Positions 50,503-60,966 of a stretch of DNA of 64,000 bases are shown here, piece by piece. The DNA comes from Leucothrix mucor DSM 2157 (GTDB lineage: Bacteria; Pseudomonadota; Gammaproteobacteria; Thiotrichales; Thiotrichaceae). A program made the translations under genes and the position numbers. The notes under the pieces are model-generated. The model made no database searches. It saw nothing but the letters and a program-made list of their open reading frames with translations, and was not told where the DNA came from. Each line of letters opens with the position of its first letter. Positions within the stretch are counted from its first letter, which is position 1. The DNA lies in the NCBI RefSeq assembly GCF_000419525.1, contig NZ_ATTE01000001.1:744001-808000 (forward strand), given 5' to 3'.

Positions 50503-50709
50503 ATGTTGATTCTAACACGGAGAGTGGGCGAGACACTCATGATAGGGGATGATGTGAGTGTGACTGTCCTAGGCGTTAAAGGAAACCAAGTTCGAATTGG
50601 TATCGATGCGCCGAAAGATGTAGCAGTACATCGTGAAGAAATCTACGACCGCATTAGAGACGAAGAGTCTGGGGCTGTTAAGTTTGAAGAAGACCCCACA
50701 CACAGCTGA
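50503..50709 (+). CDS. csrA: Carbon storage regulator CsrA (RsmA)
   Basis: 68 aa RNA-binding dimer that controls translation of many mRNAs by covering GGA sites. [34 protein letters not shown] is nearly the consensus; Leu4, Arg6/7 and the later [12 protein letters not shown] with Arg44 are the RNA-contact residues. Slightly longer than E. coli CsrA (61 aa) through an acidic tail. GGAG lies 11 bases before the ATG within ACGGAGAATTAGGG, a GGA that could be an autoregulatory site. In many gammaproteobacteria tRNA genes follow csrA; here none is seen. Confidence 0.97.
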   Translation: MLILTRRVGETLMIGDDVSVTVLGVKGNQVRIGIDAPKDVAVHREEIYDRIRDEESGAVKFEEDPTHS

Positions 50710-50720
50710 TTACCACTGAT

Positions 50721-50764
50721 TTTTCCAATAACCGGGACGGGGCAATGTTCCGGTTATTGGAAAA
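50721..50764 (+). terminator. Strong hairpin after csrA
   Basis: A perfect 15-bp stem, TTTTCCAATAACCGG (50721-50735) and CCGGTTATTGGAAAA (50750-50764), with a 14-nt loop, begins 11 bp after the csrA stop. There is no separate T-tract behind it, but the first arm begins with TTTT, so termination may work best on the other strand, or the hairpin protects the csrA mRNA end. Confidence 0.7.
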
Positions 50765-50903
50765 TAAGACACCCCGTATTATTTTCTGCACGATACCCCT
50801 CTCTATATATTCTATGTTCCAAGCTTTGCTGATACCCTCGTTATCCTTAATTTAGGTGTAACGTTGTTTAGTGGCAGCGACACAAGCACTCAAGGAATAA
50901 GAT

Positions 50904-52892
50904 ATGGCAGCTATTTGGCAGACGATTGCCGATAAACTCACCGCACAAACGCGAATTTCCTCAAAAACACTGATTTCCGCCATTCTGTTTACACTGGCTG
51001 GCGCGTATATGGTGACCCAGACGCCCACCATTGCGGTGAGTTGGGTTGTGGTGATTTTGCTATTTACCATCTACCTGTTTGTGTTTGAAGTGGTGGATGT
51101 GGATGTAGCTGCTGTACTCATCATGGTGTTACTAGGCTTATCCTCGCTGCTTGGACCGTATATTGGCTTGGATGAGAAAGGTCTGGTTGATAACCAACAA
51201 CTATTCAATGGCTTCTCCAGTAATGCGGTGATGTCGATTATTGCCGTGATGATCATTGGTGCAGGCTTGGATAAAACCGGTGTGATGAGCAAGGTCGCAA
51301 CCTTTATTCTGAGAGTCGGTGGCACCAACGAAAATCGAATCATTCCAATCGTTTCAAGCACTGTTGCGTTTATCTCCTCGTTTATGCAAAACGTGGGCGC
51401 TGCTGCCTTATTCTTGCCAGTGGTTGCGCGGATATCCTCGCGCTCTGGTTTGCCGATGTCACGCTTGCTAATGCCAATGGGCTTTTGTGCCATTTTGGGC
51501 GGCACAGTGACCATGGTTGGCTCTTCACCGCTAATTTTGCTGAACGATCTAATTCATACTTCAAACCAGTCCTTACCCGCTGACAAGCAGATGGATTTGT
51601 TTGGTTTGTTCGCCGTAACACCGATTGGTGCGGTGTTGGTATTGACCGGTATTTTCTATTTCGTGGTTGCCGGGCGCTATGTGTTGCCAGTATCAAATCA
51701 GGAAACTAGCGGCTCGAAAAGCGGCGGCATGCAGTATTTTCAGGATGTGTACGGCATCAACTACGATGTATTCGAAGTGGTTATCCCGCCAAACTGCGAG
51801 CTACTGAATAAGCATTTGGATGATGTGGAAACCGAGTACCGAGTCAGAATTGTTGCGTCAAAACACGGCGGAACAATCAAAATCGGGCCGGGCGCACATG
51901 ACCGGGATACCGATTTTAAAAGCAATATGGTGATTGGTATCGTTGCCTCGCCAGATGACTTGGATCACTTTGTTGAGAAGTATCACCTGTGGAAACACAA
52001 AGAGATCAAGGTGTTTGGTGATGCCTTGTCATCCGCAAAATCGGGTATGGCTGAAGTGGTCATTCCACCACGCTCGCAGTTGGTAGGCAAAAGTGCCCGC
52101 GATGTGTGGATGCGTAAGGTGTACGGAATTGCCATGGTTGGTTTGCACCGTGCTGGCGCGACAATGCGCGAAGGTGAAGATATTCGCAGCATTCCCTTGC
52201 AGGCAGGTGACACGCTGGTGGTTCATACCACATGGTCCACGCTGGCGCGTTTAGAGCAGGATAGTGACTTCTTAGTGGTATCCACTGAGTTCCCGCATGA
52301 AGAGCTAAGACCGCAAAAAGTCGGTTGGGCAGGCTTGTTCTTTAGTATTGCTTTGTTCTTGGTGTTGTTCACTGATATTCGCTTATCGATTGCGCTGCTA
52401 ACCGGCGCTTTGGGCATGGTGTTGAGCGGCGTATTGCGCATGGATGAGGCTTACCGTGCGGTATCGTGGAAGACAGTGTTTTTGCTCGCCAGTTTGATCC
52501 CCTTGGGGATGGCGGTTGAGACTTCGGGTACGGCGGCGTGGATTGCGACGCTGACGCTTAGCGTGGTGGGCGATATGCATCCTATCGTGATTCAAAGCTC
52601 GATTATGATATTGGCGACCTTCTTTACCTTGGTGATGTCGAATGTTGGCGCGACGGTGCTATTGGTGCCGCTGGCAATTAATATTGCGCATGGCGTCGGG
52701 GCTGATCCTGCTGTGTATGCTTTGACGGTGGCGATTGGAACCTCTAACTCATTCCTAATTCCAACGCATCAGGTGAATGCGCTGATTATGGGACCTGCAG
52801 GCTATCGGGTGGTGGACTTTATTCGAGCGGGTAGTGTGATGACGATTCTGTTCCTGATCGTTTCAATGACAATGATGTGGCTGTTGTTCTGA
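50904..52892 (+). CDS. SLC13/DASS-family permease with two RCK_C domains
   Basis: 662 aa. N-terminal half: about five membrane segments, with NGFSSNAVMSIIAVMIIGAGLDKTGV and AFISSFMQNVGAAALFLPVV, the SNT-like hairpin of DASS carriers; central soluble part (about residues 275-450) with two TrkA-C/RCK_C-like units (VFEVVIPPNCELLNKHLDDVE; MAEVVIPPRSQLVGKSARDVWMRK), then a second membrane half with FTLVMSNVGATVLLVPLAINIA and TSNSFLIPTHQVNALIMGPAGY. DASS carriers take up sulfate, dicarboxylates or other anions with Na+. Proteins with internal RCK_C units are often annotated as sulfur or sulfate carriers, but the substrate is not clear from the sequence. Stands alone between hairpins. Confidence 0.88.
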   Translation: MAAIWQTIADKLTAQTRISSKTLISAILFTLAGAYMVTQTPTIAVSWVVVILLFTIYLFVFEVVDVDVAAVLIMVLLGLSSLLGPYIGLDEKGLVDNQQLFNGFSSNAVMSIIAVMIIGAGLDKTGVMSKVATFILRVGGTNENRIIPIVSSTVAFISSFMQNVGAAALFLPVVARISSRSGLPMSRLLMPMGFCAILGGTVTMVGSSPLILLNDLIHTSNQSLPADKQMDLFGLFAVTPIGAVLVLTGIFYFVVAGRYVLPVSNQETSGSKSGGMQYFQDVYGINYDVFEVVIPPNCELLNKHLDDVETEYRVRIVASKHGGTIKIGPGAHDRDTDFKSNMVIGIVASPDDLDHFVEKYHLWKHKEIKVFGDALSSAKSGMAEVVIPPRSQLVGKSARDVWMRKVYGIAMVGLHRAGATMREGEDIRSIPLQAGDTLVVHTTWSTLARLEQDSDFLVVSTEFPHEELRPQKVGWAGLFFSIALFLVLFTDIRLSIALLTGALGMVLSGVLRMDEAYRAVSWKTVFLLASLIPLGMAVETSGTAAWIATLTLSVVGDMHPIVIQSSIMILATFFTLVMSNVGATVLLVPLAINIAHGVGADPAVYALTVAIGTSNSFLIPTHQVNALIMGPAGYRVVDFIRAGSVMTILFLIVSMTMMWLLF

Positions 52893-53012
52893 CCTAAGGA
52901 ATTGGCCCTGAGTATGATTCTACTTAGGGCTTTAGTGAGGCAGGATTAACTGTTGGTGCTGGGGTTAACTTTTAGAATATGACATTAGTCCAACAGTGTG
53001 GGCTGTTTAAAT

Positions 53013-53045
53013 GGCGATGAGAATCTTAACCCGATTCTCATCGCC
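53013..53045. terminator. Bidirectional terminator between SLC13 gene and creD
   Basis: Perfect 13-bp stem (GGCGATGAGAATC, 53013-53025; GATTCTCATCGCC, 53033-53045) with a 7-nt loop, between two convergent genes. The + side is followed by TCAAAACTTT and the - side by ATTTAAAC, so neither has an ideal T-tract. Confidence 0.72.
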
Positions 53046-53066
53046 TCAAAACTTTACCTGTAATAA

Positions 53067-54437
53067 CTAACTGTCGTACTTCAGGTTTCGTGTCGCAAAC
53101 ATCAGAATCATGATAATAAACATCATCGTTCCGGCACCGGCCAGCAAGGCATAATCTTCCATTTGCAGAATAAAATACAACACGGCATACAAGCTGCTCA
53201 GGAAGATCAAAATCAGCATAACCCGTGAGAAACTTTTCAAGATAGCAATCGTATACAGCGTGATCATACTCACCGTCGCCGTGGCGGCATACAGATAGGC
53301 CATGCGGAATGGAATCTGCTCAGATAGCGACAGCAAGATAATATAAAATAGACTCAGCGCAATGCCGATTAGCCCATATTGAATCACATGAAAGCGCGTA
53401 TTCTGAGTGATTTCAAAAATCAAAAAGGTCAGGAATGTCAGGCCAATAAACAGCACGCCATACTTTACCGCACGCTCAATTTTGGCGTAAAGCGACACGG
53501 GGCTAAACAGTTTAACGCCTGATTTTAGCGCATAGAGATCATGCTTTTCCTCACCCAATAACCAATTCTGAGGATAGTTGCGAGCGATATTGGGCACTTG
53601 CCACTGTGCATCAAAGCCTTTGCTAGTGACAATAGAGCGAACTGGTGGAATATCGCCAATAAAGCTAGGGTGTGGCCATCCGGATTTGATATTGGCCGTG
53701 GTGCTTTCTCCAACTGGGGCAAAGCTTAGGCCTTCACTGCCATTCACGCTGAATTTGATCTTAAATTCCGGCAGAATCAAATCCCGCTCCAGATCCTTCA
53801 TGCTGGCATGAAAACCTTGCGGTAGCAGGTTTGGCAGTAGCGTACCGGGGCGCAGTGGCGCAGTGGTATTGCTATCCCAACGCAGTGGCAGCGTTTCATC
53901 AATGGCTTTGGTATCACTCATACCGACGGCTAGCCATGCATCTTTCCAGCGTACTCGCTTTTGCTTGGAGTCGATATCAGGCAGGGCATTCATATCAAAA
54001 TGCCCACTCATTTCAATGTCAGCCGTGTAGACTAGCGCATCGTAAATGCCGCGCTTGCGGTGCTTTTCCAGTATTTGAGTGTCGATGCGCAAATCTTTGG
54101 GTAGCAGCACAATGGTTTTTTCATTGAAAATATCGCGGGTAACCGTACGGGTTTCACCTTTATCATCCGTTACCGTGTCTATACTGATAATATGCTCGGT
54201 ATAAGGCACGACCAGAATAGGGCCGGCAATCACTTGCTGAGTGCCCCAGGTATCGGCAATGCTGGAGATCGCGGTGCGGTAGTAATAGGTGCGGTCGCTG
54301 ACCACTTGTTTTGCAAGAAATAAAGGGATTAGCATCGCCGCTGCGATAAAACCGATCAAAATACTGCGAAAACCAAGTGAATAGCGAATCGATTGCAGTT
54401 TACCCGCAGGCGTTTCTTTTGTAGATTGTTGGTCCAT
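53067..54437 (-). CDS. creD: CreD-family inner membrane protein
   Basis: 456 aa. One membrane segment near the N-terminus (about 27-46), a large periplasmic domain of about 260 residues starting RTYYYRTAISSIADTWGTQQVIAGPILVVPY, then five or six membrane segments at the end (YGVLFIGLTFLTFLIFEIT onward; GLIGIALSLFYIILLSLSEQIPF is typical). CreD is the strongest target of the CreBC two-component system in E. coli and Aeromonas/Pseudomonas relatives, with a role in envelope integrity; its activity is not known. No creB or creC gene is next to it. Divergent from tsaD. Confidence 0.92.
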   Translation of the reverse strand: MDQQSTKETPAGKLQSIRYSLGFRSILIGFIAAAMLIPLFLAKQVVSDRTYYYRTAISSIADTWGTQQVIAGPILVVPYTEHIISIDTVTDDKGETRTVTRDIFNEKTIVLLPKDLRIDTQILEKHRKRGIYDALVYTADIEMSGHFDMNALPDIDSKQKRVRWKDAWLAVGMSDTKAIDETLPLRWDSNTTAPLRPGTLLPNLLPQGFHASMKDLERDLILPEFKIKFSVNGSEGLSFAPVGESTTANIKSGWPHPSFIGDIPPVRSIVTSKGFDAQWQVPNIARNYPQNWLLGEEKHDLYALKSGVKLFSPVSLYAKIERAVKYGVLFIGLTFLTFLIFEITQNTRFHVIQYGLIGIALSLFYIILLSLSEQIPFRMAYLYAATATVSMITLYTIAILKSFSRVMLILIFLSSLYAVLYFILQMEDYALLAGAGTMMFIIMILMFATRNLKYDS

Positions 54438-54517
54438 AAATAGTGTCAGACGCGTTCAACGCAACAAGAGTGATAATCTGGCAGAGCATACAGGATTGAA
54501 GGGGTACATTAAAGCTG

Positions 54518-55531
54518 ATGAAAGTATTAGGGATTGAGTCATCCTGTGATGAGACAGGTGTTGCGGTTTACGACACTGAGGCCGGATTATTATCGGAGCG
54601 ATTATATAGTCAGGTTGCGATGCATGCCGAGTACGGTGGCGTAGTGCCGGAGCTGGCGTCCCGCGATCATATTCGCAAGCTGGTGCCGCTAGTGCGTGAA
54701 GCGCTCAGCGATGCAGGCTTGACCCTGAATGATTTGGATGGCATTGCCTATACCTCAGGGCCGGGCTTAATTGGCGCGTTGATGGTCGGTGCATCAGTCG
54801 GGCGGACCATGGCTTGGAGTCTGAATATTCCCGCTTTGGCCGTGCATCATATGGAAGGGCATTTATTAGCCCCAATGCTGGAAGATTCAGCACCTGAATT
54901 TCCCTTTGTGGCACTGCTGGTCTCTGGCGGTCACACCATGTTGGTTCAGGTGAAAGCTGTCGGCGATTATGTGATTCTGGGTGAGTCGGTGGATGATGCA
55001 GTCGGTGAAGCGTTTGATAAGACCGCCAAAATGCTGGGCTTATCCTACCCCGGTGGACCAGAGCTGGCGAAACTCGCCGAGCAGGGTGTACCTGGTGAAT
55101 ATAAATTCCCACGGCCAATGGTGAATCGCCCTGGATTAGATTTTAGTTTCAGCGGATTGAAAACGGCTGCGCTACAAGCGTGGAATCAATCGGCACAGAC
55201 TCCGGAAGATAAAGCCAATATCGCCCATGCTTTTCAGGAAGCGGTAGTGGATACTTTAGCGATTAAATGCGATCGGGCATTAAAGCAAACAGGCTATCAG
55301 CGCATGGTAGTGGCTGGTGGAGTGGGCGCAAATAAGCGCTTGCGCGCAAAATTAGATGAGTTAAGGGCGGAAGTGTTCTTCCCAAGACAAGCATTCTGTA
55401 CGGATAATGGTGCGATGATTGCTTATGCCGGTGCCTTACGGTTGGCAGCGGGCCAGTTTGAACCCGCTACCATCTCACCAAAACCGCGCTGGTCCTTAGA
55501 GACGCTGACCGTCTTGCCCGACGCCGTGTAA
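54518..55531 (+). CDS. tsaD: tRNA N6-adenosine threonylcarbamoyltransferase TsaD
   Basis: 337 aa, universal enzyme that transfers threonylcarbamoyl to A37 of ANN-decoding tRNAs, with TsaB and Tsa[20 protein letters not shown] opens the ASKHA fold; HMEGHLLAP carries the metal-binding His pair; [41 protein letters not shown] and [13 protein letters not shown] bind the nucleotide. Length is standard. The usual divergent rpsU gene is not there; creD is instead. The 3' end overlaps the end of the convergent dihaem peroxidase gene by 36 bp. Confidence 0.98.
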   Translation: MKVLGIESSCDETGVAVYDTEAGLLSERLYSQVAMHAEYGGVVPELASRDHIRKLVPLVREALSDAGLTLNDLDGIAYTSGPGLIGALMVGASVGRTMAWSLNIPALAVHHMEGHLLAPMLEDSAPEFPFVALLVSGGHTMLVQVKAVGDYVILGESVDDAVGEAFDKTAKMLGLSYPGGPELAKLAEQGVPGEYKFPRPMVNRPGLDFSFSGLKTAALQAWNQSAQTPEDKANIAHAFQEAVVDTLAIKCDRALKQTGYQRMVVAGGVGANKRLRAKLDELRAEVFFPRQAFCTDNGAMIAYAGALRLAAGQFEPATISPKPRWSLETLTVLPDAV

Positions 55532-56920
55532 CATATTGCCATCCGGATCATTGGCATTCGCCGCCGGAATCCAAGGGCTTAGGCACTGACGACTCTTCAC
55601 GCAAGGGTCGGTCAGTGTTTTCATAAACGCCACCAAGTCATCAATATCTTGCTTACTACTATTAGCGACCGGCTTAATGTCGATACCTGCTTTTAAGCTG
55701 CCTTGGCGGCTACGCTCCAGGCTTTTCTGGCGAATACCCGTTTGCTGTAACTGTTTCGGGTCATATTGCTTAAGCGCCTTTTGAGGGTTAAGCATGTGAG
55801 CAGTGACTGCTTCCAGTGATGTGTACGCACCGTTATGCCCCCAAGGGCCGGTGACTTCCACATTCAGCAAACTAGGCGTGCGGAAACGGTAGCGATCATC
55901 TTCCTTGCCGGAAATAATAAAGCAGCCTTGGTCATCATGACTGGTATCGCCAGCGTGTAACGGCTTACCCTCGCCAATCTGTGGCATGCCTGTATTGTAG
56001 AACTCTTCGTTCGTGAAAAAATCACCGCTATGACAGCTGGCACAGTCTGCGCCGCCTTGGCTTTGCGGCTTAAAGAACAGATTAGCCCCACGCTTGGCAG
56101 ATTCAGAAATCGCCTGTTGATCACCTGCAATATAGGCTTTCCACGGATTATCAATAAACAATTGCGAGCGCTCATAATCAGCAAGCGCTTCAGATACATT
56201 CTGCTCCGTAATCAAATCGCCAATCGGCGTGCTCTTATCATTAAAGGCTTTGCGAAATGAGCTTTCCCAGTTTTGCTTTAGGCGATCAGTTAATGAGCGG
56301 CGTAAGGTTTGAGTTAAGGCGTCCGACATAAAACCACCACGCATTTCTTCTATGGAGGTGATCGGGAAGCGGGCTTGGGCTTGAACCAGATTTTCGCCAC
56401 CCAGTGCATCGGCTTTGTTAAAACCGGTATCTGGTGTTTCAATCGAGTATTGATCCAAACGCTTGACGCGTCCATCGTGGAACATGTGCTTTTTCCAAAG
56501 CGCCACATTGAAGGTCGTTGGTGCGTTTCGCGGTACATTAATAAAGTCCGCTTCACTGAGTTGTCGGCCTGGGCCCAGCAAATTAACTTGGGTACTGCCA
56601 ACGCCAACAGGCAACGAAAGATTATCACCGCCACCTAACATCGGATGATGGCAGGTCACGCAGGCCGAGTCCTGCTCGCCACCGAGGCTTTTGCTGTAAA
56701 ACAACTGCATGCCAAGCTGCGCTTTTGGGGATTTAATATCCGGAATCGTCATGCCACGGCTTGGGTCGCCAGTTAAACCTAGTACCTGAATCAATTGCGT
56801 TAGCTCAGCATCCAGTGACGAGTTATCAGTGGATTTTGCAAAGCTCTGGCCACTTGCCATAACTAAGGCTGCCAGTAAAAGATGTACTGAGCGCATCGGA
56901 AATCTCATAACCAAACTCAT
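55496..56920 (-). CDS. Dihaem cytochrome c peroxidase / MauG-like protein
   Basis: 474 aa, exported (signal peptide [18 protein letters not shown] near the N-terminus; Met1, Met5 or Met9 could all be the start). Two haem c sites: CVTCH (about 87-91) and CASCH (about 293-297), each with downstream ligands, in the CcpA/MauG order. These periplasmic proteins reduce H2O2 with electrons from cytochrome c or oxidise protein side chains. The protein is longer than classical CcpA (about 320-350 aa) and has an extra stretch around residues 300-360, so a MauG-type subfamily is more likely. It stands alone; the partner is unknown. Its 3' end overlaps tsaD by 36 bp. Confidence 0.9.
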   Translation of the reverse strand: MSLVMRFPMRSVHLLLAALVMASGQSFAKSTDNSSLDAELTQLIQVLGLTGDPSRGMTIPDIKSPKAQLGMQLFYSKSLGGEQDSACVTCHHPMLGGGDNLSLPVGVGSTQVNLLGPGRQLSEADFINVPRNAPTTFNVALWKKHMFHDGRVKRLDQYSIETPDTGFNKADALGGENLVQAQARFPITSIEEMRGGFMSDALTQTLRRSLTDRLKQNWESSFRKAFNDKSTPIGDLITEQNVSEALADYERSQLFIDNPWKAYIAGDQQAISESAKRGANLFFKPQSQGGADCASCHSGDFFTNEEFYNTGMPQIGEGKPLHAGDTSHDDQGCFIISGKEDDRYRFRTPSLLNVEVTGPWGHNGAYTSLEAVTAHMLNPQKALKQYDPKQLQQTGIRQKSLERSRQGSLKAGIDIKPVANSSKQDIDDLVAFMKTLTDPCVKSRQCLSPWIPAANANDPDGNMLHGVGQDGQRL

Positions 56921-57129
56921 TATTTTATATTGGGGATAATGATATTGGAGTGGTCAACAAAGTGGCAGCCACAGCCGCCTCGACGGGCCAGTTCCAGAGA
57001 TAAGCTGCAAAAACTTGATGGAAGTCATTTCATTCAATATCAGTTGTTACTAATATTTGCGGTCACTAGTGTTAAGAGGCTGGCTATGTCAAAATGCGCG
57101 CCATCGTTGATAAAGCCTGAAATATCGTA

Positions 57130-57714
57130 ATGAGTGAATACCTGCTGATCATTGTTGGCACCGTCTGGGTGAACAATATTGTGCTGTCTCAATTTTTGGG
57201 GCTGTGTCCGTTTATGGGCGTTTCGCGTAAGCTGGAAACCGCCATGGGTATGGGGCTGGCGACGACTTTTGTGCTGACCTTATCCTCCATCACCAGCTAT
57301 TTAGTGAATGATTATTTGCTAGCGCCGTTTGGTCTGGAATACCTGCGAACCATTAGTTTTATACTGGTAATCGCCGCCATCGTCGGCTTTACCGAGCTGG
57401 TCGTGCACAAATCAAGCCCGATGCTTTATAACGTATTAGGCATCTATCTGCCGCTAATTACCACTAACTGCGCCGTTCTCGGGGTGGCATTGCTCAATGT
57501 GCAGCAAAGTCACGGATTCTTAGAGTCGGCTTTATATGGTTTTGGTGCTTCAATTGGCTTCACCTTAGTATTGGTGCTATTTGCGGCCATGCGCGAGCGA
57601 ATTGCGGTCTCTGATGTGCCGCAAGCCTTTAAAGGCAACGCCATTGGCATGATCACGGCAGGCTTAATGGCACTGGCGTTTATGGGTTTCACCGGTTTAA
57701 TCAAGGCGCAGTAA
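57130..57714 (+). CDS. rsxA: Rnf/Rsx electron transport complex subunit A
   Basis: 194 aa with six membrane segments. [49 protein letters not shown] is close to E. coli RsxA (193 aa), including the conserved Cys in LGLCPFMG and the TTNCAVLG in the other half; those Cys bind a [2Fe-2S] cluster between RsxA and RsxE in the membrane. First gene of the operon. The 200 bp before it hold no convincing gene. Confidence 0.96.
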   Translation: MSEYLLIIVGTVWVNNIVLSQFLGLCPFMGVSRKLETAMGMGLATTFVLTLSSITSYLVNDYLLAPFGLEYLRTISFILVIAAIVGFTELVVHKSSPMLYNVLGIYLPLITTNCAVLGVALLNVQQSHGFLESALYGFGASIGFTLVLVLFAAMRERIAVSDVPQAFKGNAIGMITAGLMALAFMGFTGLIKAQ

Positions 57715-57720
57715 TTCACA

Positions 57721-58293
57721 ATGGTTATGGCAATTCTAGTAATGGTGGGTTTGGCAGCGTTTTTTGGCGCACTGCTAGGCTATGCGGCGCTTAAATTTAA
57801 AGTTGAAGGCGATCCGATTACCGATCAAATTGATCAGTTACTGCCACAAACGCAGTGCGGTCAATGTGGTTACCCCGGCTGTCGGCCTTATGCCGAAGCC
57901 ATCGCCAAAGAAGAGGTGGGAATTAATCATTGCCCGCCAGGTGGTGAAGCCACGATTCAGGCATTGGCCGATCTGCTGGATGTAGAAGCCGTTCCGCTAG
58001 ATGCTGAAATTGGCGAGCATCCTCCCGAGCCATTAGTGGCGATTATCCGCGAAGACACTTGCATCGGTTGCACCTTGTGCATTCAAGCCTGTCCGGTGGA
58101 TGCGATTGTCGGTGCGGCGAAACAAATGCACACGATTATTGCAGATGAATGTACCGGCTGTGAGCTGTGCTTGCCGCCATGTCCCGTGGATTGCATTGAT
58201 ATGATTCCGGTACCTAAAACGCCGGAAACTTGGGTGTTTCCTGAGCCAAAGGGGCTGCGGAATATTCCGGTAAAAGTGGAGTACAGCGCATGA
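57721..58293 (+). CDS. rsxB: Rnf/Rsx complex subunit B (ferredoxin)
   Basis: 190 aa. N-terminal membrane anchor (about residues 3-24), then the [16 protein letters not shown] four-cysteine cluster, then a two-cluster ferredoxin unit with [16 protein letters not shown] and [16 protein letters not shown]. Passes electrons between the soluble partner and the membrane subunits. GTG or the next ATG could start it ([10 protein letters not shown]); the first ATG at 57721 lies 6 bp after rsxA. Ends overlapping rsxC by 4 bp. Confidence 0.96.
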   Translation: MVMAILVMVGLAAFFGALLGYAALKFKVEGDPITDQIDQLLPQTQCGQCGYPGCRPYAEAIAKEEVGINHCPPGGEATIQALADLLDVEAVPLDAEIGEHPPEPLVAIIREDTCIGCTLCIQACPVDAIVGAAKQMHTIIADECTGCELCLPPCPVDCIDMIPVPKTPETWVFPEPKGLRNIPVKVEYSA

Positions 58294-59930
58294 GCGGCAT
58301 CGTCCAACAACTTTGGCGCATGAGCGGTGGGGTGCATCCTGAGTTTCATAAAGCGATTTCCACGCATTCGCCAATTGAAACCTCCGCCATTCCAAACGAA
58401 TTAATTGTGCCATTGCAGCAGCATGTGGGGCATTTGCCTGATTTGCAGGTTAGCGTTGGTGAACCCGTTTATAAAGGGCAGGTGCTGGCGACCTCCAGTC
58501 ATGCAGGCGTCAGTGCGGCGGTTCATGCGCCAAGCTCTGGCACGGTCAGCAAAATTGATAATCACGCCTTGCCACATCCTTCAGCCTTGCCGGGCTTATG
58601 CGTCACGATTAAAACCGATGGCAAAGATGATTGGGGCAGTGAGCGCATGGCTCCGCTGGCCAATTACACTGAGCAGTCGCCGGAAGAGTTACTGGCCCGT
58701 ATTGATGCGGCAGGCGTAGTGGGCTTAGGCGGCGCAGTATTTCCCTGTGAAGTGAAGCTGGCTTCAGCCGGTCAAAGTCGGGTCGATACGCTCATTATTA
58801 ATGGGGCAGAGTGCGAGCCATACATCAGCTGCGATGACATGCTAATGCGCGAGCGGGCGGCAGAAGTATTGCAAGGCATCGATATAGTCATGTATTTGCT
58901 GAAAGCCAAGCGCTGCCTGATTGGCATTGAAGACAATAAACCGGAAGCCGTTGCGGCGCTCAAGCAAGCACTTGCAGATCAAAGCAACTTAGCCAATGCC
59001 ACCAATATCGAAGTCATTGCCGTACCAACCATGTACCCCAGCGGTGATGCGCGCCAGCTAACCAAAATTCTGACCGGCCTTGAAATCCCTCGCAATGTGC
59101 GCTCTCCTACACTGGGTTCGCTTTGCCACAATGTGGGCACGGTTTACAGTATTTATTGCGCCGTGGTGCGTGGCGAGCCGTTGCTCTCGCGCATTGTGAC
59201 CGTCACGGGGGATGGCATTCAGCAGCCTAAAAACTTCGATGCCTTGTTGGGTACGCCGTTTAGTTTTTTGGTCGAGCAGGCTGGCGGCTACACCAAGCGC
59301 GCTGAACGCCTGATTATGGGCGGCCCGATGATGGGATTCGCATTGCCTAGCGATGAGTTCCCCGTGGTTAAAGCCACCAACTGCATTTTGGTTAGCTCCA
59401 AATCCGAGTTGCGGCTAAATCAGCAGCAAGAGGCACCTAGTGAACGCTTGGTGATGCCGTGCATTCGTTGCGGTAAGTGTATGCAAGCCTGTCCAGTGGA
59501 ATTACTGCCGCAACAGCTGTACTGGCATGCCCGTGCTAAGGATTTTGAAAAAGCCGCCGAGCATAAGTTGGCTGACTGCATTGAGTGTGGTGCTTGCAGC
59601 TATGTTTGCCCCAGTCATATACCGCTGGTGGATTATTTCCGCTTTGCTAAAACTGAAATCAAAGCGCAAGAACTGGCGACCCTAAAAGCCAATCAATCCC
59701 GCGAACGACACGAGTTTAACGAATACCGCAAAGTGCGCGATAAAGCGGAGCGAGAAGCCAAACGCCAAAAACAAAAAGAAGCCCTGCAACAAAAGAAAGC
59801 CGGTGCTGCGGGTGGCGGCGATAATAAGCAGGATGTGATCAAAGCGGCGATGGAACGCGCCAAAGCCAAAAAAGCCGCACTCAAAGCGCAGGCTGAAACA
59901 CAACAGGATGATTCTGATCATGCAGTTTGA
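58290..59930 (+). CDS. rsxC: Rnf/Rsx complex subunit C (NADH-binding)
   Basis: 546 aa. Contains the NuoF-like NADH/FMN site ([38 protein letters not shown]) and a two-cluster ferredoxin part [17 protein letters not shown] with [17 protein letters not shown]. The C-terminal tail is an Ala/Lys/Glu-rich coiled region (about 470-546), shorter than the long tail of E. coli RsxC (740 aa). It takes electrons from NADH and hands them to RsxB. ATG overlaps rsxB by 4 bp. Confidence 0.96.
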   Translation: MSGIVQQLWRMSGGVHPEFHKAISTHSPIETSAIPNELIVPLQQHVGHLPDLQVSVGEPVYKGQVLATSSHAGVSAAVHAPSSGTVSKIDNHALPHPSALPGLCVTIKTDGKDDWGSERMAPLANYTEQSPEELLARIDAAGVVGLGGAVFPCEVKLASAGQSRVDTLIINGAECEPYISCDDMLMRERAAEVLQGIDIVMYLLKAKRCLIGIEDNKPEAVAALKQALADQSNLANATNIEVIAVPTMYPSGDARQLTKILTGLEIPRNVRSPTLGSLCHNVGTVYSIYCAVVRGEPLLSRIVTVTGDGIQQPKNFDALLGTPFSFLVEQAGGYTKRAERLIMGGPMMGFALPSDEFPVVKATNCILVSSKSELRLNQQQEAPSERLVMPCIRCGKCMQACPVELLPQQLYWHARAKDFEKAAEHKLADCIECGACSYVCPSHIPLVDYFRFAKTEIKAQELATLKANQSRERHEFNEYRKVRDKAEREAKRQKQKEALQQKKAGAAGGGDNKQDVIKAAMERAKAKKAALKAQAETQQDDSDHAV

Positions 59931-60966
59931 TACGCAAACCGCCAGCTTAGTCAACGACGCGCCGGATATCTCCGGCCTGATGAAGCAGGTTTTATACGCG
60001 CTGGTGCCGGGCGTACTTACGCTGCTGTACTTCTACGGCTGGGGCGTACTGATTAACGTGTTATTGGCGGTGGCATTCGCGTTATCGCTGGAAGCCTTAG
60101 CGCTGTGGGTACGTAAGCGGCCCATTAAAGCCTTTCTCAACGATTACAGTGCGGTGGTTACCGCTTGCTTATTTGCGCTGACTTTGCCGCCACTGGTTAG
60201 CTGGTGGATGATATTGGTCGGGCTGTTTTTCGCCATTATCGTCGCTAAGCATTTATACGGCGGCATCGGCTACAACCCCTTTAATCCGGCCATGATTGGT
60301 TATGCGGTGTTGATCATTTCATTCCCGCTTCAAATGAGCCAGTGGCCGGGCGCTTCGACGATTACCGGTGAATGGTTAGGGCTGGGCGACTCGCTCTCGA
60401 TTGTATTCGGGATGATGGATGCCGACTGGGATGCCATTACCCGCGCCACGCCCCTAGATGCGGTACGCACCGGATTAATTACCGGTCGGGAATATCAGGA
60501 AATTGTGGCCGATGACAGCTTTGGCTGGCTATCGGGCAGCGCTTGGCAATGGACTTCGCTGGCGTATATGGCAGGTGGTTTATGGCTACTGAAAAAGCAA
60601 GTCATCAGCTGGCAAATCCCAAGCGGTGTGCTGGGGGGCTTGGTGGTGGTTTCCTTAGCTATGTGGATGTTTGATTCAACCGTCTTTGCGTCACCGGTAT
60701 TTCACCTGTTTAGCGGCGCGACGATGTTGGGTGCATTTTTTATCGCGACCGACCCCGTGTCTGCCAGCACGACGCCATTAGGGCAGCTATTTTACGGCGC
60801 GAGTATTGGATTCTTTATCTACGTGATCCGTACCTGGGGTGTGTATCCGGACTCGGTCGCCTTCGCCGTATTGATTATGAATATGGCCGTGCCAATGATC
60901 GATTATTACACGCAGCCAACCGTCTTCGGGCAATACAGCAAAGGTAAAACTAAGCATGTCCGTTAA
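59920..60966 (+). CDS. rsxD: Rnf/Rsx complex subunit D
   Basis: 348 aa from ATG 59920 (a start four codons earlier is also open; AGGATG lies 10 bases upstream of the chosen one). About nine membrane segments. KRPIKAFLNDYSAVVTACLFALTLPP and GGIGYNPFNPAMIGYAVLIISFP are the family marks, and DAITRATPLDAVRTG carries the Thr to which FMN is linked by a phosphoester. Overlaps rsxC by 11 bp and rsxG by 11 bp. Ion-translocating core with RsxA and RsxE. Confidence 0.95.
   Translation: MQFDTQTASLVNDAPDISGLMKQVLYALVPGVLTLLYFYGWGVLINVLLAVAFALSLEALALWVRKRPIKAFLNDYSAVVTACLFALTLPPLVSWWMILVGLFFAIIVAKHLYGGIGYNPFNPAMIGYAVLIISFPLQMSQWPGASTITGEWLGLGDSLSIVFGMMDADWDAITRATPLDAVRTGLITGREYQEIVADDSFGWLSGSAWQWTSLAYMAGGLWLLKKQVISWQIPSGVLGGLVVVSLAMWMFDSTVFASPVFHLFSGATMLGAFFIATDPVSASTTPLGQLFYGASIGFFIYVIRTWGVYPDSVAFAVLIMNMAVPMIDYYTQPTVFGQYSKGKTKHVR

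Noticed and set aside
50710-50903. tRNA genes after csrA, where many gammaproteobacteria have them
   Set aside because: No acceptor stem, D-loop or TTC-loop pattern could be found; only the hairpin at 50721-50764 is present.
56930-57130. 66-codon open frame before rsxA with a stop/start overlap
   Set aside because: Basic, low-complexity peptide without family features, and no ribosome site; treated as the untranslated region of the rsx operon.
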